Shown here piece by piece: positions 1-16,525 of a DNA stretch of 64,000 nucleotides. Made by a program: the position numbers and the translations under genes. The stretch's first letter is position 1. Each line of letters opens with the position of its first letter. The notes below the pieces were generated by a model that had not been told where the DNA came from, searched no databases, and saw only the letters and a list, made by a program, of their open reading frames with translations. The stretch is from Branchiostoma floridae. Taxonomy: Eukaryota > Chordata > Leptocardii > Amphioxiformes > Branchiostomatidae. The DNA lies in NCBI RefSeq assembly GCF_000003815.2, contig NC_049989.1:21719820-21783819 (forward strand), read 5' to 3'.

Positions 1-345
1 GAATCATTTCTTTCTTTAACGTTACCACCATATCTTTTCATATTACTTGTAACTGTAAATAGCCTTCAGGCTTGAGTTTGCGATAAGCTTTTCTGATGAT
101 AATACAATGTCTAGTTTTGCTATTGATCATTTTTGGTATAATTATTATTATATAATGGTTGTACATCTTGTGACATTGTACCAGTACCACGGTTGTGCTG
201 TGTTGCTGTATCTGTTAACATTATTGAAATATTATAATTGATGCTCTTGTTCTAATCTGTCACATTATGAACCAACTGTTTTTAAATTGATGTCGTTCAT
301 GGTGTGTTGTGATTTGAAATTTGTTTCAATAAACGGTTGTGTTGT
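1..345 (+). other. 3' UTR end of a TLR unit lying left of the window
   Basis: This stretch matches the region after TLR E (about 55023-55410) along its length, with scattered substitutions and small indels. It contains an AATAAA signal at 328-333, followed by the GGTTGTGTTGT text also found at the ends of units A (8586) and B (20431). I infer the end of a 3' UTR of another TLR copy just outside the window. No open frame is present. Confidence 0.6.
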
Positions 346-1480
346 AATGAATGAATCGTGGACGATAATTGTGGAGTGTTCACTTCTGTTTTCATGTACC
401 TATTGCAATTGTTCACCTGTGTTTACCTGTCATTAACCTATTGTCTGATGTATTATTCATCTCTGCTTACCTGTTATTTTCCTAGGTTTTGTTAATTCTA
501 GCGTTAATGCGAACCTTAACCTTCAACCTGGCCACAACCCTAATCATAGAAATTTAGCCAAGAATACAAAAGATTCATAGACCAATTGTACCTAGAATAT
601 ATCTACATAAGAGTGTTTTCCCATATAAAGGGATGATTTCCTGTCTAACGTTATAGTTTCTATATAGCTTCTTATGTTATAGCTTATATATAGCTTCGGA
701 AAAGAAACAGTTGTTGTTAACAGTGCCGCCGATTACTTAAATTTGACTGATACAAGTTTGCACGTTACCTTCTGGGACAGAACTAGAGTAGCCTCCACCA
801 GCATTTCCTACGGGTCGATCACTCCGTCGAGCTCGCTCGGAATCTTCCCATGACTGGTTGTCTCCATAACGCTCTGTCGTCCATCGCTGCAGGTTGTTAG
901 TGTATAGACTGGTTTATTGGTTGAACACTCTTGGCAGCCAAAAGGCTGAATTGTGATATTCACAGTTACAAGTTTTTTACAAGCACTACAGGTGAATACA
1001 TCAATCACCTTATACACATTTGTTGTTACAAAGTTTTTTACAAGCACTACAGGTGAATACATCAATCACCTTATACACGGATGGATCACATCGCTGCATG
1101 CAGTTTGTGTATGAATCGCAGAGTTCGGCAAAAGGGGATAATTGTACAGTAGAGTCAGTCCTTTCGAAGGTTAACATTTCCCCTCACGGCAGGCCAAACT
1201 CTACCGTTGCCAAAATATTCTCCCCTGGCCAAATATTCTGCCCATAGTCCGGTAGAGACTTACATTGTATTAGAGCTCATGGCATCAGCGTTTCATTACG
1301 CTCACGGCGGCAGGCGCCCGGCACAAATTAATTCTTTGGTCGTACTTTGAGACAAACACATTTTTTGTTGAATACATGAAAAAAATAATAGCTACTTCTG
1401 TCACAAACATGTTTACACACATTTCATTTCTCCAATATACAGTTTATTGGACTCGGCCGATTTATCAGTGGGACCCGATT

Positions 1481-1534
1481 ATGCAAATAACGAGTATGCA
1501 AATAAGCATATTACCGCGTCACAAATATGCAAAT
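1481..1534 (+). promoter_or_regulatory. Octamer-site cluster (unit A)
   Basis: Three exact ATGCAAAT octamers lie at 1481-1488, 1496-1503 and 1527-1534. The same arrangement occurs before C (20955, 20970, 21001) and F (56389, 56404, with the third copy mutated). ATGCAAAT is the classical binding site of POU/Oct factors. Function here is inferred only from clustering and conservation. A further octamer sits closer to the gene at 4096-4103. Confidence 0.45.
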
Positions 1535-2204
1535 GTTAGAATGAGCAGCGGATCGATGTACACACAAACGCTGAAACAGGCAAACAGACATGCACACCGC
1601 GCTTTAAACTGTTGCGTCAAATATGTCAGACGAATTATTCGCAGCAAGTGTTTATCATTTAGTTCAAGTCATATATGTTGTAAAAGGTCTAAGAAAATGT
1701 TCACTGTTACGAGTGCCATGTGCATGTTAGAGTTGTAATTTTTGTATCATAAATGGAACAAAGCCATCAAGCACCAGATTAGATGTTTGAAGTACAGGAA
1801 GTCTGTTTTGAATTTCAGCATGAAGATGTCATGTCAAAATTTAAACTTTATGTCCCTTGGCAGCGTTCTACAAAAAAGACTAGGAGTGGTAGGTTTTTGG
1901 TAGGCTCGGTTGGGCAAAGGAGAAGACAGCATTGCTTCCATAGGTCTAAGATATTCAAGAAGTTGAAACACGCTTTGGCCTTAAAGCTTGTTTGGAACTC
2001 ATAACAGTCTGTCTAGCAAGACAAACACCTTTACCCAGTACCTGCGTGTCCGGACGAGGAATTGCTTAACGCATGACTGCTGTTCGGTACGCGATTAACA
2101 ACACCCATCACCCCATTAGACTAATATAATATATGACCTCCTTCGGTCAACATTTACCATGGTGAAATCCTTCAACATCCAAAAGAAGGGGCCGCTAAAA
2201 GCGC

Positions 2205-2334
2205 AGAACGTAACAAGGAAACGCAGGTGCCAGTCTTGTGACCAAGCCGCAGATCGACGGGTGTTTCAGACGACAGGCAGCCGTTCCTTCTGCACCACCA
2301 CTGCTTCAGCTCTTCTGACAGACAACTTAAGAAG
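2205..2334 (+). other. 5' exon module A1 (candidate noncoding exon)
   Basis: This is the first of two paralogous modules before TLR A. It has CAGGTGCCAGTCTTGTGA and CCGCAGATCGACGGGTGT text, then TTCAGCTCTTCTGACAGAC and AACTTAAGAAG followed by GTGGGT, a splice-donor-like end. Its counterpart in unit F ends at 57226. It may be an alternative first exon or a decayed duplicate of A2. Confidence 0.4.
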
Positions 2335-2884
2335 GTGGGTTGATAAACTTTCGAATTTTTTAAACGTTTACTTGCAGTACCGTTATACAATACTTGTGGG
2401 GCGGGGGCCATGAAACGTAGACTCGCAGAGCAGATTTACTGACGCAGATTTGGACCTTACAGTCATCCTGAGCTGTCCTTAAGAGGACGATTCTTAAGAA
2501 CTTTTCATGTTTTTTATCTGCACTTTGTAACTGTTGATCTTCACAACAGTGAACAGACGCTGTGTTTTCTGATGGAATTGCAGAAAACCGCAGAGTGTTT
2601 TGATGATATTTCGTAGTAAAGTAGCCGTTGAAATGCGGGTTATTTTCTGATGGAATTATTACTTTGAAAATTACTAAGATATGTGATGGCCTGTCTCACC
2701 AAGACACAAACCTTTACTTACCCGGCACCTGCGTTTCGTGACGAGGAAACATCTGTCCTTTTGAGTACATAACGTTACTTCCTTCTTAGCTTTGTGAGGC
2801 ACAAGGCAAACCTTCACACTCAGTTCCACCAGGCCTGTTCCCACAGACCATGACTGCTGTGCGGTATACATTTCAGAAAAAAAC

Positions 2885-3071
2885 GGAACAGGGAAGCGCA
2901 GGTGCCAGTCTTGTGACTGTGAGCAGGTCACCAAAACGGAACAAAGAAACGCATGTGTCAGTCCTGTGAGCAGGCCGCAGATCGACTGGTGTTTCAGCCA
3001 AGAGACGACCGTCCCTTCCGCGCCGCCCCCACCGCCGGTTTAGCTCTTCTGGCAGACGTCTTGCTCAGGAG
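2885..3071 (+). other. 5' exon module A2 (candidate noncoding first exon of TLR A)
   Basis: A GC-rich pyrimidine stretch (CCGTCCCTTCCGCGCCGCC) leads into TAGCTCTTCTGGCAGACGTC and TTGCTCAGGAG, then GTACTT at 3072. The same core precedes every TLR in the window and always ends at GT. The matching acceptor is TTTCATCACAG ending at 4246, giving an intron of about 1.17 kb. Exon status is inferred; the transcription start is not visible. Confidence 0.5.
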
Positions 3072-4207
3072 GTACTTTCTCTTTTAATCTTTCTTTTTTT
3101 ATAGATTAGCTTATGTAGTTTGGTATCGTCTATCTACTTTATGGTGGGTTGGGTGAACAGAAGGTGGCCAACAAGCGTAGACTAGCCGCACCAGAACGGA
3201 GTTTACCTGGCGAGTGCGCAGCATTGGACATGGCAGTCGTCTTAGGGTAGTTTGCTTCAGAAGGTATTCTTTTACCTACTACTTATGTTTTACCGATCGA
3301 TGATACTTGGCACGGTCAAAAATTCTGTCCGTAATCAAGCGTGTAATTTTCTTTTCAAATCCAACCAATGTTTTAAAGTTATTGTACCTGGATGGTTCAC
3401 TTCTGCTTTTCCGTCACGCATGAACCACTCCCAAAACATGTATGTTGACCCGGTCATGTTTACAGTATCGTGGCTGAAGAAGGTGTTTGATGCCAATATT
3501 GGAGGGTGACGCAATTGGATTTTGCCTTTATCTCCTCGTGTCTTAAGACGTAGATGTTGGGGAACACTTGGGGAACGGCTTGTACATTTGTGACTGGCCG
3601 GGAGTCAAATTTGACTCAACCAGTTAGTTAGAACACAACGTCACTATCCATTAATGATCAATAGATGAACCGAGGTGAGCACTACTAGAACATGTGCCAA
3701 CCACTCCCGTCCTTCACACAACCAGCACACGATGAGGAACTAGAGAAGAAGTATTCTAAATAACTTTGCCCCAATTTGACCCCTCGGGGATGTTTACAAC
3801 ATAACAGTACGGATCATTTTGATTACTACAAAGCGAACCCCTCTTTGGTCACGCACGTGCCATTTTAACTCACGTGAGATGGCAATCGATTGGAGTTGGT
3901 ACCTGTAACGTTACTCCGCGGTTCGACGATGGTGCTGGGAGGTTCGAAAGTATGTTGGGGGTCGGTTAGGAATAGGTCATGTACTGGCTGTGGAAAATCT
4001 GCATCACTTCTTCTGGCAGCCAAGAGATAGCTACCATTAAAAAAAGTAGCATGCAAGCAAAACATTATCATGAGATAAGCCAATGCTGTGTAGGTATGCA
4101 AATTGTATGCTAACGAAATGAAGGCAATCTATACAAAATTTTATTTAGTGGTTTTAGCAAATGACCAGGCCTTATGACACCGTATATACCTCGGGGCCAT
4201 TCATTAA

Positions 4208-7504
<3,297 letters not shown>

Positions 7505-8591
7505 TTACTATGCGTAATTATCATGGTTTGTTCTGACGCAAAGTCAAAGTGTAATTTCTGTCGCAGAAATTGGACTTTAATATTTCTGCCTGCCCAACTC
7601 TAGTCTCTGTCGAGAACTAAACAATCCCCAACTTGTGTGAAGTCACATTAAGCGGAAAGACCACCTGTCTCAGTAGACGGTAAATCAACAGTTGCAGAAA
7701 GTTTAAAGCGCCCCCCGTCTCTGTTAAGGGATGGTTGGACGGTCCCGATGTAAATGGCTTCTTGTGGTTTGGTTAATCTTTCTGTCATCTACGCTAGGTT
7801 TGTTATAATATTCGATTTTTTTTTCTAATATTTTATGATTTGTGTGATTTTCAAGTTGAAGTGTTTGTTGGGTATTTCAACTCGGTGTGCGCATACATTC
7901 TTTTCTGAACTACGTAGTATATCAATATGTAAGTTTCATTAATAAGTTTGGATTTTGCTGTGATGTTCATTGCTCTTTTGTCGTCTAATATCAAATGATG
8001 GGCTCTATCATGCACGCATGGAATTTAAAAGGAGACCGATAATACTATGGTTAGAATTGTAGAAACATTATTACTTGTAACGTTACAATTGTAACTTTTT
8101 ACATGTACTATGGTGACGTGTCTCTAATACCACTGTAGATCATGTTCAATTTCACTGTGTTGCCAGACTGTCCTTGTTTTGTGTCAAAAAAGTCTACCTT
8201 GCACGGTTAGACGTAGCTTAATCTAGAACCTAAACGGTAACCCTCATAGATAGTAAGTTTTAGAATTCTTTCTTTCTCTAACGTTACCACGTCTTTTCAT
8301 ATTACATGTACTTGTAACTGCAAATAGCCATCAGGCATGAGTTTGCGATTGACTCGTCTCATGATAAGGCAATGTCTTACGTGTACCTAGATATATACTG
8401 TACAGAACTGTGTAGTTTAGCCAGTGATTATATTTGGTATGGTTTTTAGTGATTTCACATCTTGTGACAATGTACCATTACGGCTGTTGTGCTGTGTTGC
8501 TACTAAAAAAAATGTTCACATTATGAACCTAACAGTAACAAGATTAGTTGGTGTGTTGTGATTTTAATTCGTTACGATATGTTTGAATAAA
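7505..8591 (+). other. 3' UTR of TLR A with polyadenylation signal
   Basis: Non-coding sequence of about 1.1 kb after the stop, ending near AATAAA at 8586-8591. The AATAAACGG context is shared with 328-333 and, less exactly, 20431-20436. It contains a short relic of a TLR C terminus (8109-8137). It is nearly identical to the sequence after F up to the window end. Confidence 0.55.
8109..8137 (+). pseudogene. Relic of a TLR C-terminal tail (after A)
   Basis: The codons read YGDVSLIPL and then a stop, resembling the GDDVPLLPL ending of the TLR genes. Fuller versions occur after D (46180-46254) and E (54779-54853), followed by the same TAGATCATGTT text. No open frame joins it to the gene. It is best read as a decayed remnant of an older tail. 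Confidence 0.45.
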
Positions 8592-9310
8592 CGGCCGTGT
8601 TGTGGTAATAAATAGATCTTGCACCAGGATCGTGTTTACCAGATGTTGTTTTTCACACACCTATTGCAATTGTTCACCTGTTTTTGTTTACCTGTCGTTA
8701 ACTTATTGTTTGCCTATTGTTCACCTGTGTTTACCTGTTATTTTCCTAAGTTTAGCTAACTCTAACGTAAATGCAAACCTACCCTTCAACCTGCAGCTGG
8801 TCACAACCCTAACAAGAGAATTTAGCCAACAAGACAACAGATTAATAGACCAATTGTACAGGTGACGCCGAACGTATCTGCATAAGAGTGTGTTACCGTA
8901 TATAAGTGTGATATCCCACGTATGATGATAGTTTCTAGTATATAGTTAGTTATGTGTGGACAAAATAGAAAAAGCCTTTTCCGGTTGCGGTAAAAAAAAT
9001 CAGGATCGATAAGGTAGGGGTTCTCTTCTTTCTTTCTTTATGTTTTTATATTTGGCCGAAGTAATTCAAAACTTGTATTATCAGTTGGGCTAGGGTTACA
9101 GTGACCCATCAAGAAGAAAACATGAGGGTTAAAAAACACACAGAGCCAAGAAAATAATGTTGTTTTTAGTTACGCTCCCGAAAAAATATAGGTAGGGATT
9201 CCAACAAGCACAAACATATTCAATTGATAAACAGAGCAATATTTACTACACATTCATACATCAACTATTCAAAGCCTTCATCCGTTGATCTGCAGGAAGT
9301 CCGTTCGGAA
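8592..9310. other. Intergenic stretch after A
   Basis: Bases to about 8950 match the region around 410-700 and 55440-55770, including repeated CACCTGT and TTTACCTGT text. From about 8960 to 9285 the sequence is AT-rich and unrecognised. The short piece at 9293-9310 (GCAGGAAGTCCGTTCGGAAT) matches unit text at about 1795, so the retrotransposon at 9311 broke a TLR intergenic unit. Confidence 0.5.
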
Positions 9311-10769
9311 TTTCATCCCTTATCTCGACCCTCGGAAAGGTACAAGAAAGGCTTGTGCTGAACAGATTTCTACCGATTATGAAGCCCTGGATACGGGATC
9401 AGTATGCCTACATGCCAAAAGCTTCGACCACTGTCGCTCTTCTGAAAGTGTACCAGTCCTGGTTGCAAAGTTTAGACACCAAGAAGACATCAATGGTCCG
9501 TGTGCTCCTGGCTGATATGTCAAAGGCTTTTGACAGAGTCGACCACGGAATACTGCTACAACATCTGGATGCCCGTGGTACGCCCCCTAGGATGCTTGCT
9601 TGGATCTCCAGCTATCTATCCAGCAGGACCCAACGCGTGGTCGCCAACAACCAGTACAGCAGTTGGCGCGTTGTCACCTCTGGGGTCCCCCAAGGTGGGG
9701 TGCTATCCCCTTACCTATTTCTTGTGTACATGTCTACAAGAACCACCAAGTATGAGACCACCGATAACACCGGCTACGCTGATGATATAGGTCTGTCTCG
9801 CACCATCCCCTGTGATGCTGTCGAGACTGATGACACCATGCAACAAGAAGCCTCACAACTGGACTCCTGGGCAGCGGACAAAAACATGATCATGAATGGG
9901 GACAAATCCTACGAACTCAGACTGTGCTTCTCCAAACACCCTCCCGAGCCCCCTCCCCTTACTCTTGGGGGGAAAGTAGTGCCAGTCGTTGACTGTGCGA
10001 CTTACCTGGGTTTTAAGGTACATTCCAACCTCAGATGGGACAGCCATATCACACATGTGACAACGAAGGGCTCCAAACGACTACACCTTCTCCGCTTACT
10101 GGCCAAGGGCGGCATGCCTCCTGAAGACCTGTTAACCGTCTACACTACTCTGGTGAGGCCAGTGTTGGAATATGCCCACGTTGTCTTCGTTGGATGCACT
10201 GAGTCTCAAAGGAACACTCTCGAACGCGTACAGAAACGAGCTCTGCGTATCATCTACGGACACAGCAGCAATCCAGCGTCGTTAGCTCCCTTGCCCACCC
10301 TGCAGTCCAGACGAGAAAACGCTGCAAGATCGCTATACACGCAGATGCTGGCCAGTGACCATCCTTTGCACTTTATGGTCCCTGACGACAGGGAGATTGC
10401 GACAGGACGAACATTGCGTAACTCCAGTCACCGAACACTACCTAAATGCAGGACCGAAAGACTCAAACGATCATTCTTGTACCGAGCCACAGTGCTCCAC
10501 AACAACTCGTTTTAATCTAATCCTACAGACAGTTTGAAATGTTCACAAAGTGCAATTTCTAATTCTTTTAAAAATGAATGACTACATATGTTTGTATTCT
10601 ATATGTACGTAGTTTTTAAGCATGTTTCATATGTCAATTTGTCTCCTCCGTTTACGATTTTAACACCTCGATTTTAAACACTGTAAATTAGCGACCTATT
10701 CAGATCATGTCTACATGCATATGTACATGAAATCTGCTACGCTGAATAAATTCTTTGATTGATTGAAAA
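9311..10769 (+). mobile_element. 5'-truncated non-LTR retrotransposon, reverse transcriptase part
   Basis: The open frame runs to the stop at 10515 and encodes reverse transcriptase: ISTLGKVQERLV, ADMSKAFDRVDH, SGVPQGGVLSP, the catalytic GYADD, then YLGFKVHSNLRWDSHI, LVRPVLEYA and LERVQKRALRII. This set fits CR1/L2/Jockey-type elements. There is no endonuclease part, so the copy is 5'-truncated. The 3' end is GAATAAATTCTTTGATTGAT, a short-repeat tail. Unit sequence stops at about 9310 and resumes near 10788 (GTCCCTTGGCAG), which brackets the insertion. The frame looks intact, but the copy cannot move by itself. Confidence 0.85.
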
Positions 10770-11269
10770 TCACTCGGATCAGATGTCAGATTGGAAATTT
10801 TACGTCCCTTGGCAGACTTCTACCCCCAAAAGAGCTAGGGGTGACAGGTTTTTGTAAGGGCCGGTTGGTCAACGGAAAACACAATTCCTCTAGGACAAAG
10901 ATATTCAGCGTAATGCTAACAGTTGAAACACGCATTGTTTCAGTTTTGGAATTCTTTGTGAAAAAAATGAAAAAAATGAAAGCGGTGTGTTACATAGGTT
11001 TTGATATGGGGCAGGCAATCTATCGAGACACAAATTCAGCATTGATCCTGAAGAAGGTGACAGTAGTCGTTGAACATTTGACCCGTGTATACCTTTGCGT
11101 TGGAAGAAAGTTTAGCATTGTACCATGATTACTATCAACGCAGATGAGTTTCCATCATAAAACACACACCTGTACGTGCCTGGCACCTGCGTGTCGGGAC
11201 GAGGAAACGCAGGAAACGCATGGACTGCTATTAGGTATGCCATAAACAACACCCATCATCCAATCGGAA

Positions 11270-11401
11270 CGCGCCACGAAAAGAGAAGGTGCCAGTCCTG
11301 TAAGCAGGCCGCAGACTGACTGGTGTTCCAGCCGAGAGACGACCGTTCCTTCCGCGCCGCCCCCACCGCCGGTTCAGCTCTTCTGACATCTTGCTGAGAA
11401 G
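11270..11401 (+). other. 5' exon module of TLR B
   Basis: AGGTGCCAGTCCTGTAAGCA, then CCGTTCCTTCCGCGCCGCC, GGTTCAGCTCTTCTGACATC and TTGCTGAGAAG followed by GTGGGT at 11402. It is the single module in this unit and matches those ending at 3071, 22668, 41124, 47973 and 58127. Paired with the acceptor at 13600 the intron would be 2.2 kb. Confidence 0.5.
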
Positions 11402-12298
11402 GTGGGTTTCAAGCTGTATGATTTTTTTAGATTGAATATTTTGTTTTTTGAATTACATGCTTCGGTACCGTCTATACCCGTGTAGTGGGAGAGGGTGGGG
11501 CACCAGGTGTAGACTAGGGGCCCCAGATCTGGGTTTCCGGCGTAGCTTCGGACGTAACAGTTGCCCTGGGGTGTCATACTACGGAAGAAACTAATATATT
11601 TCCTGTGCATTTCATTTGCATCTACATTTTGTACCTATTGGTTGTTGATGTGTCCAGATGTAAGTAAAACACCACTCAACTGCATATGTAAAACTTATCA
11701 GAGATGCAAAAACAGTTTTACAAAGAGGGCGTGTCTTCGTTTGTGTCTCTGAGTTACATTTATGATATTGAATATGATATGGCAGATATGCCATTTTCAG
11801 GTCTCCCTCGTATTAGTACTAGTATGTAAAACTTATCGTCGGGTTTTTGACTTGCTTTGAACACCGGCTGTGCTCTTCAATTCGGTCGAGTTCAGATCTT
11901 AGGCAACAAATGTTTACTTAATGTTAGCCACCTGGTCGTTACATCTACTACTCCTGTAACCTGTGGTATTCAGTAGTGCAGGAAATGGACGTCATGTTTT
12001 CTTCCTCCTCGCGCCGCCCTATCAAACATTCACAATAACGTGCAGAGAGAACGAACACATAAAAGTACGGTCTGTCACGGGGATATGCCACCGTCGACTG
12101 GGGCGCCCCGACTCTCATGACTTTCTGCAGAACACGCGCACGTCCAATTGTTTCGAGTCTGAAATCGGACCATTCTGTGAGAGAAGTCCGCATAGCATCA
12201 CTAGCACCTGGACAGATCACTTCTTCTTTTCGTGACGATCCGGTCATCTTTTGAGTAGCTTATGGATAGTATTGTCCAAGCAGAGGTTGGGGCGCGGG

Positions 12299-12545
12299 GA
12301 TAATCAATTACTAATAACTTTATTGCAAATTCATTCCCGAAGGCTAATTTAAAGTATACTTAAGAATACAATAATGATCAAAATAATAATAGTATAGGAT
12401 ACAGTAATAGAAAAAATGTAAAGCGTAATAAAGTTAGACTAGATTTGTGACACTTTTATGTATGTATATATCCTGATTTGTTGTGTCCTGTACTTAGCCC
12501 GGTTGGGCAAAATTGTACAATAAAGGTCTTCATTCATTCATTCAA
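12299..12545 (+). mobile_element. 3' fragment of a non-LTR retrotransposon
   Basis: AT-rich sequence ending CTTAGCCCGGTTGGGCAAAA, TGTACAATAAAGGTCTTCAT and then (CATT)n. The same 3' end occurs inverted at about 41243-41300. No protein is left, so the left limit is uncertain. Confidence 0.5.
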
Positions 12546-15500
12546 TAAAAGCCGTCATCTAGTGCTACTACTAATCTAAAACGTTGCTGTTTGGGCTTGA
12601 CTTTTTTTCTGTGCGCAGTGGAGGATGAATATAATAGTGGCTGGGATTTTTACCGGCCTACTCAGGTGTCTTCTTAATGATTTTTTACAATGCACAAACA
12701 CGGCACGGACATTGCTGGTGTGAGAGTACAGAAGGGATGAGTTAAATTGCTTGTTTATTAGGAATCTCCCAATATGCATGTAGTAAGATTTTTTTAACCT
12801 AATCGTCCTTTTAATACTTTATTGTCTATTATTCGTATGTATATTTATATTTCATCCTGTTGTATAAAATTGTCAAGTCTGGCATCAATTCAGCCGATCG
12901 GCTTCTACTGTTAGACATTTTAACTACAAGTTCATAAACAAACCATTTATGCATGCAAATGAGTGCAGCAGAGCTCGGAGCCTCTAGCCAGCCAGTGACT
13001 ATCGAGTTTCACTAAGAAGCGGCAACTTATAATATCTGCATTCATTTGGTACCAGCACTTGATTAATCTTAATTAGTAGCGTTTGTTATATTAAATATGT
13101 TTAAAATGATAACATTGACGCCATTTCTGATACATCAGATAATATACATGTACAATGCATGACACTAAACTTTAAACCTAGCTATGATTCAGCAGATACG
13201 CTTGTGCGTGACGTCACCTGGGCTATCGATTGTTTAGTAAACAAACGTACGCATTGTCCGTAACTGTCAACAGGAACCCCACAGCCTGTATCAAACAGCC
13301 AAGATGATTTTAGAGTAAACTAAACTAACTTTAAGGAAGAAAAGGAATAGGTTAATTTGTAAGCTATAAAAATGCCAATCGTTCATGTGTGACAAAGAGA
13401 ATAGGCAGGGGTGGTGAAACAGCGTCAAACCCTTTGAGATAAGGTTTAGTGACCTGACTTAAACTTCAAAGTTAGACTTGATGTTTGCGCTGAAAATATG
13501 TATTTCTGATTGTTATGTACCCAGCGTATAACTTAACTGTAATGTTTCCATTTCTGGCTCATAAATGACATTAAAATCCAGGTCTTCGTACATTCCACAG
13601 GATCACAACGACAGAACAGCTGGACATGGAGTCAAAACACGGTCTTCTGGCAGTCTGCTTAGCTGTGGTTTCCTCGCTCATCACCCAACATGCACGGGTT
13701 AGAGGACAACTCTCCCCACCTGTGTGTCAGACCTGGAACTCAACAACTGTGGTGTGTACAGGGTTTACTCGAACCCGCGCGCTCCTAACGCAAGTACCTC
13801 CCGACATTCCCAAGTCTGTCATCACGGTGGACCTCAGTGGTAACAACATCACTAAACTGTACAGCGGCTCGTTAAGTGGGTTGAGAAAACTAAAATCATT
13901 AGACATGGATGGTAATATTCTACATACCATCGACGTTGGTGCGTTCGCTGGCTTATCTAACTTGAGGCATTTAGATCTCAGTGTAAAAAATATCAGAAAT
14001 TTACACGATCACATTTTTGATTCTTTGAATTCATTGGAAAGTCTGAAGATAGAGGAATTTAGTGATGCCACAGAAGAGGACCGAGATACCACCGCTAGAA
14101 GAGTCAACAGCGGAAGTAGGTTCTTAAAACGACGCAAGATGTGGGCACCGTTGCAGAACCTTGAGAAATTGAGTCTACTAAGACTTTGCGACCTCTACTT
14201 TGGATCTGTATTTAGAAAACTGTCTAACTTGGAGAGTATAGAAATAAAGTTATGTAATTACTATATCCTCAGTGTTGAAAGGTTCCGGCCGCTGTTATTT
14301 ACTCTGAAACATTTCTTCGTTGAGTGTAGTGACACGTCTGGATGGGTATATGTGGAGCCCGGTTTGCTGAAGTCATTTACACATCTGCAGACGTTGGACC
14401 TTCGCTGTTCTTTTTCTAGCGCCACACTGATGCCCGAACTCCGACACACGCAGATTCAGGAGTTGGCCATGGCAATTGACACGAGGGATTTCGACATGGA
14501 CAACATGCTAGCGGAAATAAATGGTGTAAAATACTTAAAAACTTTGCTTGTCGATGTGACAAGTAGTACAAACAATGACGTCATACAAAATGACGCCTTT
14601 GCGAGTCTGTCACATTTAGAAAGGCTGGACTTGCATGGTGACAGATGGAATCCGTATCTGCCAGGTTCGATACTCTTGACTCTACAAGACAAGGCGTTCA
14701 GCGGACTGTCCTCACTCACTCATCTTACCTTGAGATGCAAAAAAGTTTCGGCTTTTCCACAAGGCGTGTTTAAAGATCTCACCTCTCTCACTCATCTTAA
14801 CTTGACACAGAACACAATGTCCACTTTATCAGCTGGCGTGTTTGAAGGACTGACCTCTCTCACTTATCTTGACTTGAGCGAAAACACAATTTCTACATTA
14901 CCAGCAGGTGTGTTCGAAGGACTGACCTCACTCGCTTATCTTCACTTAAGCCATTACAAAAACGACTTAATTACATATACCCTTTACCCATGCTTCAATG
15001 GGAATTTACGGTACCTTGACCTTTCCAACAATGGGATCGACTCAGTTTATATATGTGAAACTTTAGAAACATTTCTGGTGGACCTTTAGTCTTTCTCACA
15101 ATCTAATCCAGCGTATCGAAACCGGACAAATCCAATGGTTGGTCAAGCTGAAACATCTGGATCTCAGTCATAACAAGATCAACACCGTCATGCCATCCGC
15201 CTTCCGTGGACTATCGCGGCTGAGATTTCTGGATCTTAGTTATAACCAAATACAAAATATAGGAGAGAAAATATTTGAAGGACTGGGCAACCTCACTCTC
15301 CTTAACCTGGCATTCAACGGGATAGCGGTGATAGGGGACGCCTTTCTCCGTCTGTATGGATTAAAGAATTTGAATATAAGGGGAAATAGCTTAACAGTTT
15401 TAAATCAAACAGCACTGGGACCTGTTGTCAACCGACTGGAGAAGCTGGAAATTGCAGGCAACCCGTTTTTGTGTGACTGTAGGTTATTGTGGTTTGTTGA

Positions 15501-16525
15501 GTGGGCCCAACAACAATACGACAGGGTGCCGAACTTGCACAACCCTTATCCTGACGTTGGTCGAGGCTACACGTGTTCTCGCCCAGCACAACTGCGCGGA
15601 AGACGTTTGATAGACGGGTTCATCCAGGAACAACAATTTAACGACAGAAATTATCCATCAGAACGGAAATTCTTTGGCACGGTCTGTAATCATGGATTCC
15701 GGCCAAACCGCCTCCTGGCTTGTGTGCTCGCCTCTTTCGGCATCTTCGTCGCCATGATGACCATCTTCCTTGTTGACTACCACATCGGCCGTGTTCAGTA
15801 CTACCTGTGGATGTTAGCCAAGTGGAGGAGGCCGAAGATTGGTGAAGTAGAGAACAAAGAGCCACCCAGATACACGCACGATGCTTTTCTTGCCTACAAC
15901 AACCAGGACGTCATGTGGGTTGTACATGAAGCAATAGAGAATCTGGAACCTGACTACAGTCTGGTCATACACGAAAGGGACTTTGCAGCCGGTGCTCCCA
16001 TTGTGGAAAACATTGTAGATGCCGTGGAAAACAGCCGGAGAACCGTCTGCCTCATCACCAGGAACTTCCTGAAGAGTAAGTGGTGCGAGTACGAGTTCCA
16101 GATGGCCCAGTACCACATGTTTGAGGAGGGGGGAGGGAGGCGTCTCATCCTGGTGTTTCTGGAGAGGATTCCTGACAGGATGCTGAAACGGTTCCGCCAT
16201 CTGAACGCTGTAATGAAGAGGGACACGTACCTGACGTGGCCGGACGACGTGCGGAAGAGGCCGCTGTTCTGGAAGCGGCTGCGAGACGCTCTGGGCGATC
16301 CACTACCCCGGGAGCCTCAGCAGCAGGCACAATATCCGGAACGGAACATTCCGGAACAGCAGGTACAAGATCCGGAACGGAACATTCCGGAACAGCAGGA
16401 ACAGGCTCCAGGGAGGGACATTGTGGAAGTGGAGGTACATGGTCCCGTGCTGAACATTCCGGAACAGGAAGTACACGATCCGGAATGGAACATTGCGGAG
16501 CAAGAGCCGCAAGTGCCGGAACGGA

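Larger units (their letters stand above)
10770..13600 (+). repeat. Intergenic unit preceding TLR B
   Basis: No gene is recognised. 10788-11402 continues the TLR intergenic unit (GTCCCTTGGCAG, CACCTGCGTGTCGGGACGAGG, 5' exon module). 11860-12240 resembles 22865-23170. 12720-13010 resembles 48480-48570 and carries an octamer at 12953-12960. The splice acceptor TACATTCCACAG ends at 13600. A retrotransposon tail sits at 12299-12545. Confidence 0.6.
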
